Origin: Ceriagrion tenellum
Lineage: Eukaryota; Arthropoda; Insecta; Odonata; Coenagrionidae
Assembly (NCBI GenBank): GCA_963169105.1
Contig: OY720636.1
Location: 69,924,123 to 69,988,122 of the forward strand
Length of the DNA: 64,000 bases
Direction: 5' to 3'
The first letter of the stretch is position 1. Each line of letters starts with the position of its first letter. The notes beneath the pieces are model-generated. The model saw nothing but the letters and a program-made list of their open reading frames with translations. It was not told the origin of the DNA and did not search any database. Made by a program: the position numbers and the translations under genes. Below, one piece after another: positions 24,660 through 37,029 of this stretch.

Positions 24660-25690
24660 CTAAAATTAACTTTCATCAGCATTCGCTACACTATGTGTGC
24701 TATCAGTGCTACAGAAACTATTGAATTAATCTATAATACAACTACGCAAACGAGATACTAGAGTCATGCAGGAAATATGCAAAACATGATGTTAGTACTA
24801 CGTGGCCGATAATAGGGAGCGAATCAACTAATCAGCTCCACTACCCGTCGACTAGTCTCCTTCAACGTCTTATCGGCAGCCATTTAGACCATTATGCATC
24901 GCGGGTAAAGCGAAGTTTTAAACATGGCCATTCTGCAGTCTAATATCATAATTTTATTCTTATTTTCAGCTATCGGCATTTCCTAATTTTATTCTCTCAC
25001 TTCCAGCGCTGAGTTTATGACTCAACAATTCAATTGGTGAATATTAGTAAAGACCTCGGATTAAAAAGTGTTACTTGTTTCTCCAGTTAAACGGTGCAGT
25101 TTTATCATTCTCAAGGTGAATTAACGTAAGTGTAAACTGGTAAGGTGAGTTTCCGGTGCATTTTTGGCAGCGATGACATTTAGACATTAACTTGAGACGA
25201 CATCCGTATGGATGTACGGAAAGGTTTCGTGGAAGACCCCGCCGAATTAATATTGGCGTGAAAATAGACTTACGACCTTAGTTTTTTCGCCATAGATATC
25301 ACTTTTTGTCAGCTATTTGTCAAGCGTTGATGTTCATCTTGGTTTGAACACTGAGAGGAAAGCAAAATATTTCGTCCCAGTATTTTCAAAATTTGAAAAC
25401 TTCAAAAAAGCACACATCAGCTATTTTTCTCTATGCTTCAACTATTTTCACTTTTAACCCTATATAATAAATTCAGTTTACAAATAAACTAGTATGCTGA
25501 GGTGATATTATTGTTCACTTTAATTAAAGTAAACCTTTTCCTGTTGGTCGCCAGACTATTAATTGAATAGCTTGCAAGTCTTTGTTATGGTGGAACCGCA
25601 TGGAGATGGTGTTTTGCAATTTTCGTAGCTTCATGTAAAAGCTTGGAAATTAACCTTTATTCCTTGTAATCAATAATGGTTTGCTCAGGT
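24660..25690. other. No gene recognised
   Basis: AT-rich; nothing supportable. Confidence 0.4.
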
Positions 25691-25694
25691 TCAT

Positions 25695-26372
25695 CGTAGT
25701 CTCCCTCCCTGAAGCACCGGGATGCGCACCCGCGTGCCACCGGCTTTCGCGGGAGTTGTCCTTCGTCCTTCACTGTCCCGTTTTACCCCATCTCATTCGC
25801 TTAATCCTCCACAGCCTCCTAATGCGAGGAGAGCTGAAAATCCGCCAACCCTCCCCTCCCGTTTCTCTCTCTCCAACCCTCTCCTCGCATCTCCTCCCAC
25901 CCTCCCCACCGCCTGTCCCCATCGAGCCGATCGAATGGCGTGCACGCCTTTCCCCTGCTCCATTTGACTTCGACGCGATCGCGTCATGAAAGGAATGGAA
26001 GGATGATGCAGAAGACGATTTCTCGAAAAAGGTTACGCGGATGATACAAGCGCGCAGGCAAGCGTACATACATATACATATATGTGCAGCAGCGTTTCAC
26101 GTCCGGCACCGCTTTGCGCATGTACGTGTCTTCTTCTCCCCCTTTGCGGTTTATCCGCCGCGGCCGGCCGTGATATATCGAGTTGCCTTCCGCCTCTTGA
26201 ACTTCCGACGTCCCGCGAGCGGGTGAAGATGAACGCGTAAAACACTGTCGCGAAGGTCCACCGGCGCGAGGATCCCGAACATCTGGAGGCGTTACGGTAT
26301 GTAATGTAAGCGGTAAGTCAGCGGAGGGTCGTGGATCGATATTTTCCATGGGATCTGCGGCACTAGTAAGTA
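25695..26372 (+). promoter_or_regulatory. CT-rich then CpG-rich island, possible promoter and first exon
   Basis: 25770-25930 is CT-rich. From 25930 to 26340 the sequence is CpG-dense (for example CGCCGCGGCCGGCCGTG near 26155). At its right edge ATGGGATCTGCGGCACTA (26348-26365) runs straight into GTAAGT (26366-26371), a consensus 5' splice site. It could be a short first coding exon (Met plus five residues) with a long intron to the right. Upstream TATA or initiator motifs are not obvious, and no downstream exon was found, so this remains a guess. Confidence 0.2.
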
Positions 26373-26379
26373 TTTTATG

Positions 26380-27320
26380 TGCTCAAAGAGGCATATGTGC
26401 CATATTCATCTTCACTCTTCTTTCCTTCCTCTCGGGCGTTCGGTTTCTTTTGACTTAGGTTTATTTCCGTTTAATTTTGAAACTCAATAAATCAACGCAA
26501 AACTCGAAAATCAGTATGCTTCTTTGAAAATAGCACAACGCTAAGCACTGATTTCCACTGTACTTGGCATATGTATGTGTATTCATATCTGTGCATTTTT
26601 ACAAGGTAGTTTCAAAACTGATGGAAGGTATTGCATAATCCTCTCCGGGAATGTGATTATCTTTAACCCTGCTCTTTTTATATTTATCAAACGAATTTTA
26701 CTTACATTCCATTTATTTCTTTTCAATATCAATTTCTTTTCAATAATTTCAATAATTCAAATTTCAATAAGTTCTTTAGTCTTTAGGATCGAGTATTGGG
26801 CGACTGAAATCCTGATATATTACGATGTAATTACGATTCCTCACTCCTTTTCTGTCTTACATCCCTCAGGATTTCAGTTTCCTAATTAATTTTGAAACTG
26901 CTATGGTAATGGAAGTGACAATTTCAAAACTAATTACTGTCATTAATGATGAAGAACGAAAACAGTTTTTTCTGTTCCGCTACTTTTTCCATTATTTTTA
27001 CGATTTTTCTTTCCTTTTTAGTTATATATTATATTCTCCATCATTTCTTATTCTTTCATTCCAATAATACATGCACTATAATAAAAGATGACTTGGTGTA
27101 TACTACGTAGGTGACCATGTCTCGCTCTCTCATTAGAATTCAGTCTCCTCTCTGCTTTTTGTAATGCACCCCTCTGTATTTTACTAAAGTTTTGAAACCC
27201 TAGTTTCCGAGATTAAAGTGCTTGTTTTAGAGATTTCTTAAAATTAATTCTGCATTAATGAGGGCTCTGTCCATTTCTAATGCATTTTCCTCAAAATAAT
27301 GTTCAACGCGTCCTTTTCCC
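26380..27320. other. No gene recognised
   Basis: Very AT-rich, with short TTTCAATA-type direct repeats near 26730-26770. Nothing else seen. Confidence 0.4.
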
Positions 27321-27329
27321 GCTGTGTTC

Positions 27330-27590
27330 TGTTCCCATATTTATTCGCCTCTCATTTCATCTGTCAATTCGATCCTCAGTATCCTACTCCGGCAGCAGTC
27401 TCCTAGTTCCGTGAGAGCCACACTTGACTGGAATGTTTACTGCGTAGCGTGCTGCTCCCATGCCCGTAACCGTATCCCCGCTGAGCCTAGGCAGTCGAAT
27501 CTTCATCAAGAATGCCCTCTCTGCTCGAGTGACTCCACGCTTGATGCCCGTGGAACTTCTTTCGCCCCACCTCATTCGAAGTGAGTGAAA
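27330..27590 (-). pseudogene. Eroded LINE fragment (pre-ETWT region), tentative
   Basis: The minus strand reads STGIKRGVTRAERAFLMK, IRLPRL, later GSHGTRRLLPE, a stop and DTEDRID. This parallels the EIKRRIAMAKxAFxKKxxLL ... SVALYGSETWTLRKEDExRIxxF segment that joins the reverse transcriptase to the C-terminal region in RTE-like elements. Similarity is patchy and the best-conserved ETWT is lost. The region is GC-richer than its flanks, as for the other LINE pieces. Confidence 0.4.
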
Positions 27591-27594
27591 AATT

Positions 27595-28900
27595 TGTCTC
27601 TCCGTAATTTTTCCCGTAGTACATGATTTTTGGGTCTTTTACTAAATCTAATGCGAATTAACTTGGATTTTGTTTCCATCGCTATCAAGATACTTAGCTA
27701 AAACATTTTATCAATGGGGTTTAAGGGTTTTGAAGCCTATCCCGATTTTTTCTGTGTATGAAATATCGTCCATGAGTGAGACATTAAATAATTCTACATA
27801 TAAGCTCAGCCTCCCTCTCCCTTGGTGATCTTCACTGAAATGAGACCTGGCATCCAATTTACTGTTGAAACTTTATATAAGTCCTACTTATATCAATATC
27901 AGTTTCTATTACTTTGAAGACGCCTTCGTTAATATGCATTGTGCTAATATCTTTCATTCAGAATTAACTGATTTTCTCTGTATTCATCAAAGTTATAGTA
28001 TTGAATAATATAAATGATGTCCATTTCTTAGCGGAGAATCGTTAAATGCTGTTTCTAGTGAATAAAGCACGCCACAATCCCGTATAAATTTTCACTTGGA
28101 ATGCATGGGTATTTGATGAAGCCGTTCCGTTCAGCAAATGTTCAATTTTCATGATTCATTTGATTTAGGATCGGAAGAGACGTGTAAAGTATCTATGGAG
28201 CATCAGGAGCGTTGATATTTAACATACGTGGCAAAATCTAAAACATAGTTTCCGGATCTTCATTTTGTGGTACTTGAATCGGGAGTGGAGTGTCTTGCGC
28301 ATGACTTGAAAGGATGGGACTCATATGAAGATGTACAATTTATCGCGCATACGGACTATGTAACACGTAAACACGGTTGAACTCAAGCACAAGGAAGAAC
28401 TAAGTGTATTATTAGTCATATTAACGTAAATAATTAACGCATTATAACAAATACTGACTCATAATAAAATCCTTGAGCCACACTACTTTCATTCATCATG
28501 CTTGAGGAATAGTTTGCAAATGTGAGCTCTGTTTAACTGATAATAATCGTGGAATGATTGTCCTAGAATTTTCGCTCAATTCTTAGTTCTGGGTCCGAAT
28601 TTTTAGTATTTTAAATGGATTTGTGACACCTCTTAAGAATGGGTGATTATGATTACCATGATGCGGTCAACGAGAACTGACACGGATGAGATTTTTTTCA
28701 TTTATGCCCCTTGAAAATTTTGGCCTACGTCTTTACATTCATGTAATAACCATCAAAACCTGTGCTCATGTTCTTTTTTTTTAATTTTCAGTCTTTTTAA
28801 ATTTACCTCTTATAAGCCCTGAGTCAGAAAATGCATTTCGTACCCGTCGGTTGGTAAATACGTGAAAATCCTATGTAATGACTCCTACATCTAAGAATGG
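27595..28900. other. No gene recognised
   Basis: AT-rich; no features identified. Confidence 0.4.
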
Positions 28901-28904
28901 TACA

Positions 28905-28994
28905 CATTTATTGAACGAAAATCCTTCCTATGGATAAACGAATGAATATGAATTCAATAATTTACACATAGGAAGGATTTTCAATCAATAAATG
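28905..28994. repeat. Inverted repeat, 28-bp arms
   Basis: Arms 28905-28932 and 28967-28994 pair with two mismatches (shared core GAAAATCCTTCCTATG) around a 34-base loop. Immediately right, AATGAATA and TATTCATT (28991-29016) form a second small palindrome. A MITE remnant or small fold-back is likely; no target duplication is clear. Confidence 0.65.
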
Positions 28995-29019
28995 AATAAA
29001 TATGTATTCATTCATTTAC

Positions 29020-32000
29020 GGAACAACAATTTCTATTTCTTTGACTGTTTCTACGCGCTTTAAAACACTCACCTCGTTAGGAATTCCCCATTCGAAAGAC
29101 TTTTACGTTGCTCACTTCGGAAAAAGCCGTTGGTAATCAACAACCATTGTCTCCACGATCACTCGATGCAGCCGTTCACGAACTTAAATTCACAATTTCA
29201 TCCCGAATGCAAGCGCACAAAAGACTAATTTCCTCCGTGCTTACCATGACAACAAACGCGCGCACTATGGCACCACCACCACCCCTCGTCTGACTCGTCA
29301 GGAAAATGATACCGAGCAAACATAAATATTTGCTCTTCGAGCTGAAGAACTCCCTGCGCCACCTCCGATTTGCTGGAGGGAGGGAGCATAGGGGTGCACC
29401 CCCTGCCTGAGCGAGTTATAATGGATTAATCAATTAGAACGAACCGGAAGCGGTCTTCAAACCACACAAACGCACACAATGGCGCGTTCCTTCAAAAGTG
29501 TTCAGTGAGGGACACACGGGATCACATAGAGTAGGAGCGGTTCGTTGTTACCATAAACGCCGTAGAGTGGGGAAAGGGGAGGACGGATATAAGAATTATT
29601 TTTTTTCTTTCGGTCCTTTCGTCGAGACTTCTCTCCTATTTATTTTTCTTTTCATTTTACCTGTTTATTTTACCGAGTTGCCGAAGTTGGGCTAGATCAA
29701 TGAGGAAAGGAAGGAAGACGAAGGCATCCTCCAAACAAAAAGGATTTTTTTTATTTAATTGGGAAAAAACTGGGAAGGATTAAAGGTCAAGCTTCTTTGT
29801 GCTCTTTGCCATTGGGAGTAACCTCTTTTTAAATGAACAAAGTGGATGAAAAGGTTTTTCTTGCCTCTCGAAGAGTGAGGAAACGTCCGAAAATTGGGGA
29901 GTGATAGTCTCGGTCCCGTCGTCTCTTTTGAGGCTGACAATCGGAATTTATTGCCGGCAATCACTCCCACTGGTAGGTCAAAATATTGAATGGATTCAGC
30001 TTATACTCTCACACCTGCCAACTTTCATCGCTTTTTGTATGGTAGATATTCTCTTCTATTTTTATGCTAAGTGCGGTAGTGCACCCTTGTTTTGTGCGAC
30101 AACGATTCTCTTTACTCGTGCAGTTCACCGAGAAAGCATCACATTCTCCATATGCTCTGTGATATTTCGAGTCGGTGCTAATTAGTTATGTATAAAACAA
30201 CTTGCTTTAAGCGCGATGTCTAAAATTATCAATCGGTAAAGTTATCCTTGTGTAAACTTTTCATGTAACCAGTTTGTACGTGGTAGACAGTATGTGCGAT
30301 AGAACCCTCACCATTAGAACGTTAAACTGAATTGCTACAACTATAAGCTTTTAAAAACTCGTTGAATTTCAGAATTTTTTCTTATAGCAATGTGTTGAGA
30401 AATTTTAGATACATTATTTTGTTTTGCCAGATTAGACCATGAAGTAGATATAGTGCAAACTGTGTACACCTTGAAAGTGCTTTGTTATTGTACATTCCGT
30501 GAGTGCCGACTGCAGCCCATGAATTTATGCACTGAAATGTCCGCTACTGGGCGCCTAGGGAAAAAATTCAATGTCAATTACACGAGTGTACTAAGTATGA
30601 TGATCTTATATTACATTTAGTTTGATGTGAGGGATAAAAAGTGTGCGATATACCACAATTTCCCTTTCCGATCTGAATATTCCGTATTAGCTCAAGTTGA
30701 TAAGTGCTGTCACTGTGAAAATGATTAAGTTGTGCTTTACACTTTGTGCAAGCATTTAAATTACCGGGGTTGACAGTTGTCTGTCTTACATCCTTGATGC
30801 CTCTACTTGAATAGCAATTGTGAAGCATCTTTGTCATTCTTTCGCATTCAATGGCGAGAGCGTCGATTTGTGCGTTCCTACTTTGAACATGTCGTTCATT
30901 CATCATTTTTATATGAGATTTCACCATCAGTTAGCGCCCTGTTAATAATGGCAGTTGTTATGCACTTTTATTTATTTCCATAAATTAACGGTCATCTTAA
31001 TTTTAATTTTTTTACCTTTGTGAATATGCTGATCCTTAAGTAAATGGTAGTGTTTTGGCTAATAATTGGAATCAGTATCATACTGCGTGGCATTAAATGC
31101 TTATAAAGCAAAACAATAGTAAAACCATCGTTTAGGACAAGCAGTTTTGCGTTTTAAAAGTTAGTGCTTTTTAACTTGAGCGTCATTCTCCCAGAACTGG
31201 AACTGTAGGTGCGTGTCTGGTGCCCTTGTTCGTGCGTAACCCGTGTTTGCTAACAAAGCATTACAACCCACTTAAATAGGGTATGCCTTTTGAGATTTGT
31301 CAGGAAGTTCTGCTCCGGATGTTCATGGTGTCTTGGCCCTTAATGAGCTCGATTCTCTTTGTTCCCCAAATATTTACAAGTTCCAGGTTAAGGCTTCATT
31401 GATCTCCCAACAGATTTGTTAGCTGCCAAGAGAAATGCTCTTTCGAATTTATCATGGTAGCGAACGCTTTCATGTTTTCCGTTTCATTTTGGATCCTAAA
31501 AAGTGACTTAGCAGCCGTGTCACCGTGATAAAAACTAATAAAGTTTAGGTTATTCAAATTATGATTACTTGATTACTACTAATTGCTGTAATTAATTTTC
31601 ATTAGCGTAGTAAATTATATTTGTAGACGCACTGTGCATGGAGTTACTGGGTGGTCATTTTCCGTTGTAATGTGGCAGAGTACGCTCCTTAGTAACAAAG
31701 GGTAGCATTGAAATGCCTCTTTCTATGATAAAAATTGCCAGTACGAACTTTTTCGTGCAGATGAACTGGTGCACGACTGCATTTCAGATTACAAAGTATT
31801 TCATCCTTTCGGTTTTCTAAGTATCCGTAACTATGTCCAAAAGATTGATGATGTCAACAAAATAGTATGTATATTTCGAATAAAAACTTGAGAGCTAAAA
31901 CTTCTTCAATATATTTGCACTTGCACGATCATTAAGATTTCCATTCGTCTCGAGTGTCCTATTCTGGAATGCAAAGTACGCTTTACATAATTTGCTTGTA

Positions 32001-32650
32001 TTTTGTGATTTTTATTTTTGCCCATTTATTTCAAACTAAAAATATAAGTGATTCTCCGGACGCAGTACTGCATTTTCAACTTGCGCTCCAGCACAATTCA
32101 CTTTTCTTTTCTCAAATTATCATTAAAGTTATGCTCGTTAGCTTAGTTTTTCTCATAGTTTTTCAAATTTTTGGAGTGAATAAGTTTTGAAATCCTCTCT
32201 TAGTCGATGTTTAGGACTTGATCTCAGGTTTCTCAATGCTTTCTCAATGAGATGGAGATGTTTTTTGTACAATAATATATATTTGTTGATATCTGTATTA
32301 TCTGCGTTCATCTTTAAGAAAATAGTCATATTCTTTAATTGGCTTTTGTCTAGAACCGGTTTTTATGATGGATATTATCCTCGCAATACCTTGTTTGTTA
32401 CAGCTTTAGAGAACAAAGTCTGGGAAGTCGGCAATGAGTATGCACCCTCTCAATCATATCTGAGTTCTCTCCCCTTAAAAATTCAATTAAAGTATAATGC
32501 AAGAAATTATGGGTATTCGTTAAAAATTGTTGCAAAATATAATTGCTGATCCGCAACTTGTGCTCTTCTGTATGGTACCGAAAAATGGTCAGAAACTCTC
32601 ACTTCCCGAATTTTTTGACACAACCTTCGTTCACATCATTTTTAAAATGG
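29020..32650. other. No gene recognised
   Basis: Mostly AT-rich. A minus-strand open frame at 30574-30927 (117 codons) and a plus one at 32187-32549 (120 codons) are the longest. The first has a CTKC pair and several histidines but matches no family I know, and neither has promoter or splice support. 29260-29420 is GC-richer without a recognisable feature. Confidence 0.35.
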
Positions 32651-32653
32651 CCA

Positions 32654-33300
32654 TTCCGCAGAATAGTGTGGTGGCAAGAATCACATTTATGTTCTGATAA
32701 TTTGCTGACGCATTCATTGATTTTCACCCGGAATGCATTTCGTAGCATGAATGGTTAGATACTCCTGTTACGGATTTGCGAACATGTATTAGATGTCGTA
32801 ACATGTATGCAAGATTTTTTGTGCTACTTTTACATTCTTTGCAATGCCTAACGTTAAGAAAGATTCATAGTTGTTTTCTTTTCACTTAATTAATATTTTC
32901 CTTTATTGTTATGAAACCAGTGTTGTTTTGTTTCCTTATATTTACTTCTATGGGTAAAATTGGTGTGATTTTCTTGGTCGTTCCGTTTAGTAGTGTAGTG
33001 GCAAGAATCACATTTATGTTCTGATATTTTTCTGACGCAATTATTGGTTTTCACCCGGAATGCATTTTGTAGAAGGAATGGTTAAAAATTTCTATGTATT
33101 TGATGTCGTTATATATCTGCACGTTTTTTGTACTGCTCTTCCATCCTTCGCAATGCCTAACGTTAGTGAAAGTTTCACAGTTGATTTATTTTGAAGTCAT
33201 AAATATTTTTCTTTATCGTTCTGAAACCAATGTTATTTTTTGTTTCCTTGTGTTTACTTCTGTGGGTAAACTTGGTTTGATTTTCTTGTCGCAACATTCT
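32654..33300 (+). repeat. Tandem duplication, 327-bp unit, two copies
   Basis: Copy 1 (about 32654-32980) and copy 2 (about 32981-33300) share many blocks in the same order. Examples are GGCAAGAATCACATTTATG (32673 and 33000), TTTTCACCCGGAATGCATTT, GCAATGCCTAACGTTA and GAAACCA. The copies are clearly diverged, so the duplication is not recent. No gene is in the unit. Confidence 0.8.
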
Positions 33301-33309
33301 TTACCATTG

Positions 33310-33460
33310 CGCGACTTCCTTGCGATCTACAGGTCTTGACGTCGAATACCAACTTGGGGGTGGTTGTTTTGCTCGCCATAGGATTGAAGTGTTGTATTAG
33401 ATGCAAAGATAATAACAGAGACGTAGGAATGCGTAGAACTTAAGTTCCCTACTTGGGTTT
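33310..33460. other. No feature
   Basis: Short spacer between the tandem duplication and the CT-rich island. Nothing seen. Confidence 0.4.
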
Positions 33461-33469
33461 ACTCTTTAT

Positions 33470-34460
33470 CCACTTTCTAAATTCTTGTTTCTCTCTCAGA
33501 CGTTTCTTAGCGCGTTCCAGTCCGTTTAATTCCTCCGTAATTCCAGATATTCTCTCTCTCGCTCTTCGAGCGTTCCGGTCACCGATTCCACCTGACCCAC
33601 GCCTTTTGCACGAACCTTCTACGGAGGTCCACTCTCCGGCCACCACTCTAATGCAATGACCAATCGCATTTAGCGTCCATCATTGACCATCGGCCCCGTC
33701 CACTCTCGCCCTCCCGCCACAGATTGGCTTTTCCGTCTAAATGCCCTCGTCCGCCCCTCCTCGTCCACATCTTTCCCCGATTTATGTGCTTCGCCCGCGT
33801 TATTGAGGAGGACACCCTCTTTCCCTCCTCCGCCCAGTACTAAAAAAATCCAACGATCCAAGTTCCATCACACGCTTGCACATATTTCTCGATCGCCTTC
33901 CGTCGCTGGACGGTCCCCCTCTACCCTCTCTCTTCCTACCCCCCCCCCCTTCCATCAGAAAGACCAGCTCCCTAAGCGTAATTTCCGGTGTCCCAGGGCC
34001 TTTTATTTTAGTCTCCTCCTTGTTTAGCGACCTTGTATGTGTGTGTTTGTGTGTATATATATATGTGTGCAATGGGTGTGTCTGTTGGTATTGGTGTGCG
34101 TGAGGTTGTGTGTGTGCCTGAGATAATGGTCTTCTGCGTCTTCTTCCCTTATACACATTTCTTCTCCACGGCTCCCACATCGCGTTGCTTCAACTCCTGA
34201 CTTCAACGTCCTCCTCCAGCCCGGCCGCCCAGCACTGCAGCACGTCCCATTCCAGGGCTTCCGGATCTCACCCAACCAACGTCCTCACACTAAACTTCGC
34301 TCTTCTCTCTCTCTCTCTCTCATCCGTTTCTCCCCTCCCCTTTTCGAAATAAACCACCCGGCTCCCTGCCCCCACACCGTGTTATCCCAGACCCTGCTAC
34401 TCCCCTTTTTTAATCCTCCTCCTTTCCCTCCCCAGGATCCCTCGGGTTAGCGCTCACATA
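33470..34460 (+). repeat. CT-rich GC island with microsatellites
   Basis: About 1 kb of pyrimidine-rich sequence on the plus strand. It contains a C10 run near 33940, a TG/TA microsatellite (34037-34072, GTGTGTATATATATATGTGTG-like) and a CT run (34303-34320). Open frames on both strands are compositional. It looks like simple-sequence-rich DNA rather than exons. Confidence 0.6.
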
Positions 34461-34554
34461 ATTCACTCGGCGCATGCGCCCATTTCCTCCGTGAGCATAT
34501 CGCAACTCTTCACCCCTCATCTTGGCATGCCGTGTATACTCAGCGGAAAGGGCA

Positions 34555-34921
34555 TATGGTCCGGTGGTGGGTGTGCCGTTTATGTACTCTGTTTTATGAT
34601 AAGTTCAAGTCCCCCGGCTGTATTTCACATTTGGTAGTCTAATCTTATTTAGATGTATTTTTTAGCCGATGAATTTTTCGGATAAAATTAAACAATATGA
34701 AAGAGGAGGCTACCTCGCCGCAGTTATCTTCCATCATTGGCCCGGGATTGTATGTATGCCGTTTATGTACTCGGTTTTATGACGGTTTCAAGTCTCCTGG
34801 CTGTATTTCAAAGTTGGTGGTGTAATCTAATTTAGATATCTTTTTTAGCAGATGAAATTTTTGGATAAAATCAAATAATTTGAAAGAGTAGGCTGCCTCG
34901 CCGCAATTATCTTCCATCAAT
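34555..34921 (+). mobile_element. Tandem dimer of a tRNA-headed SINE-like unit
   Basis: Two adjacent copies of a 183-bp unit start near 34555 and 34738. Each contains TGCCGTTTATGTACTC (34574 and 34757), a B-box-like AGTTCAAGTCCCCC or GTTTCAAGTCTCCT, and then GGCTGTATTTCA. The common end is CTCGCCGCA then TTATCTTCCATCA. The region before the B-box (GGTCCGGTGGTGGG) resembles an A-box, so each unit has a tRNA-like head and a body. Head-to-tail SINE dimers are known from other lineages. Divergence between the copies is modest. Confidence 0.65.
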
Positions 34922-34924
34922 GAC

Positions 34925-35685
34925 CGTAGGCTTTGTCCACTCTCACTTTCCTAATTTCCATTACTTGGTACTTATCTACATTTACGAAATACCGTGAAAC
35001 CACGACTTAGTTGTGTGGTACGTGCTGATTCCACACCAGGCATGCAGATCTCATACCATTTCAAATCAGCACCGCGCACCTTCCTCCGGCAGCAAGGCGC
35101 AGTCAGGATAACAATGCGCGGTCAGACCAGAAGCCAGGAGAGCGTTACGCAGACTAAAATTATCTCATTCAACTCTAGTTATGATGCAAATAATAGATAG
35201 TATTAATAATGCGATTGATGTGTAGTCCTAAAAGGTACTAAACCATGCAGAAAGCTAAACCATGCCGGAAATTTCATGCGGGGTGAGCTGTTGGTAATGA
35301 TGGTAAGATATTAAGTACAAGTAGAAATACTACTCTACCTAGTGAGGGTAAAAGTTTCATACCATTCAAGGGAAGAAGTGCTTTACTGAGGGTGTCCTCC
35401 ACTCCTGACTTGTAGAGAGTGTTAAAATTGGAGGGACTATGAGGCAGAAGATTAAAATTAAAAATCGACCCACAGTGGTCCGGCAAAAGAAAAAATACTG
35501 AAAAGATTATAGAATATTGGCGGGAAAATTCAATAGAGGAGCAGGAATGGAAGTTAACTCATTGTCCCGGGATGACTTTATCGGAAATATGAAGAAAAGA
35601 GGAGTAAGATGTGAGTTATGTTATCGTCTTAGGAAAAGTAGTGATAGTGCCGCGCCGTCCTACATTTAATTGCCTACCACGTTTT
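34925..35685. other. No gene recognised
   Basis: Mixed DNA; the GC-richer part at 35020-35150 has no coding signature. Confidence 0.4.
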
Positions 35686-35689
35686 GGGC

Positions 35690-36525
35690 CTGGAAATGCA
35701 GAATGCCAGGATGAGTGGTTGGGCCAAATTAGTGAGGAATATTTCTTTCCTGGGTAGGCGCATTCCTTTCCTCGCCCACACTACTAAGCACTTCCTCATT
35801 CGTCTTCCTTTCCGTCCACCTCACCTTCTCCATCCTTCTCTACACCCACACCTCAAATGCCTGCAGCCAATTCTCGTCCTCCTTTCTGAGGGTCCATGTT
35901 TCTGTTCCATGCAACGCTACGCTCCATAACAAGCTCTCCACCAGCCTCTTCTTTACGTCCTTACCCAAAGTCCTCGCCATCAGCTACCTTCTACTGCAAA
36001 ACGCCTCTGTAGCTAAAGCTACTCTCCTTCTAAAATCTTTGCTACTATTCCCATTTTCTTCAAGAATACAGCCTAAGTAATAATGTTTCTCCTTGCTCGA
36101 GTTGACACTCCCCAAATTTGATGTCCAGCCTCGCTTTCTTTGACTTAGAGAATCTCGTGACTTTCACCTTCTTATGATTTATCTTCATTCCAAATATCCC
36201 GCACTGAATTTCTAAAGCATCTACTAATGGTTGTGGTCTCTTCGAAGATATACTAACTAACTCCTGATCGTCCGCAAATCTAACCGACTTTATTAACTGC
36301 CCTCCCACTTTGATTCCCACATCGAGTTGTTACCATGCCTATCTTACGATCTAGTCAGCATAAATGTTAAAAAGCAAAGGCGACAACGGGCTCCCTTGCA
36401 TTACCCCTATAATTGCCCACCCTGATTCTCTGTCAGCCACCCTCACCTGTACTCTTTGCGCCACGTATAAGCTTCGAATTTGTCTCCTGCCTCGCCGATC
36501 TATTACCATTTTCCAATTATCACCG
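35690..36525 (-). pseudogene. LINE reverse transcriptase and C-terminal fragment (RTE-like), decayed
   Basis: From the right end, the minus strand reads NWKMVIDRRGRRQIRSLYV, then GVMQGSPLSPLLFNIYAD (motif GxxQGxxxSP, 36352-36409). KVGGQLIKSVRFADDQE follows, with the catalytic FADD at 36268-36279, then IFGMKINHKKVKV. After a frameshift near 36090 it continues HYYLGCILEENG, RRRVALATEAF, SLLWSVALHGTETWTLRKED (ETWT at about 35893-35905), then WLQAFEVW, KVRWTERKTNEEVL and GEERN. This is the standard order from palm domain to tail. Several in-frame stops (for example just after IYAD) and a frameshift show it is dead. The 5' half, including the endonuclease, is absent here. Confidence 0.93.
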
Positions 36526-36529
36526 TTAG

Positions 36530-37025
36530 ATTATCCCTTGGATAGTTATTTGGGGAGGCTTCTGGAAATGTATGCCGTTTGCTTTATAATTGATTTGGGA
36601 GTGGGTCGTTCGGGAAAGGATTCTCGGAGCAATGGAGGAGTAGATAGTAACCTGTATCGAAAAAAGCCGTATGCTTACGAAAAGCGTCCAAGACTACAAT
36701 TTGTGTTCCATTCGATGGACATTATACTACATTTGAAGTGCCGTCAACATGAAACTCAAGTAGGGATCGAAATTCCCATGAAATATCTTCGCTGCTACCG
36801 GGATTCGTATCGGGACGTCGAAATGGGAAGGTATTGCCTTATCCATCACGCCAACCCCATCTTCTAAAAACGTTAGATTTCCTTGCAATCAAGCTCACAC
36901 TAGACCGCAAGATAGCCTGCCAGGCGGAACACAGGTCGGTAGGCTGTCTTGTGTACGTCATAAGGGACACTAGACCTGCACAGATAAATCTCAAAAGATA
37001 AATTACGCGAAATGAACAAAAATCA
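36530..37025. other. No gene; hairpin at 36909-36953
   Basis: CGCAAGATAGCCTGCC and GGTAGGCTGTCTTGTG pair with three mismatches, giving a hairpin with a short loop. A direct repeat ACACTAGACC / ACACTAGACC flanks it (about 36897 and 36968). This may be a small excised or inserted element. The long plus-strand frame ending at 36867 is partly the antisense of the LINE and is not a gene. Confidence 0.35.
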
Positions 37026-37029
37026 AAGG

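Noticed and set aside
30574..30927. 117-codon minus-strand frame with a Cys pair
   Set aside because: Not low-complexity, but no family recognised and no promoter, splice or neighbouring exon support; a frame of this length is expected by chance in 64 kb.
36364..36867. 167-codon plus-strand frame
   Set aside because: Its first part is the antisense of the LINE reverse transcriptase; the rest has no recognisable domain.
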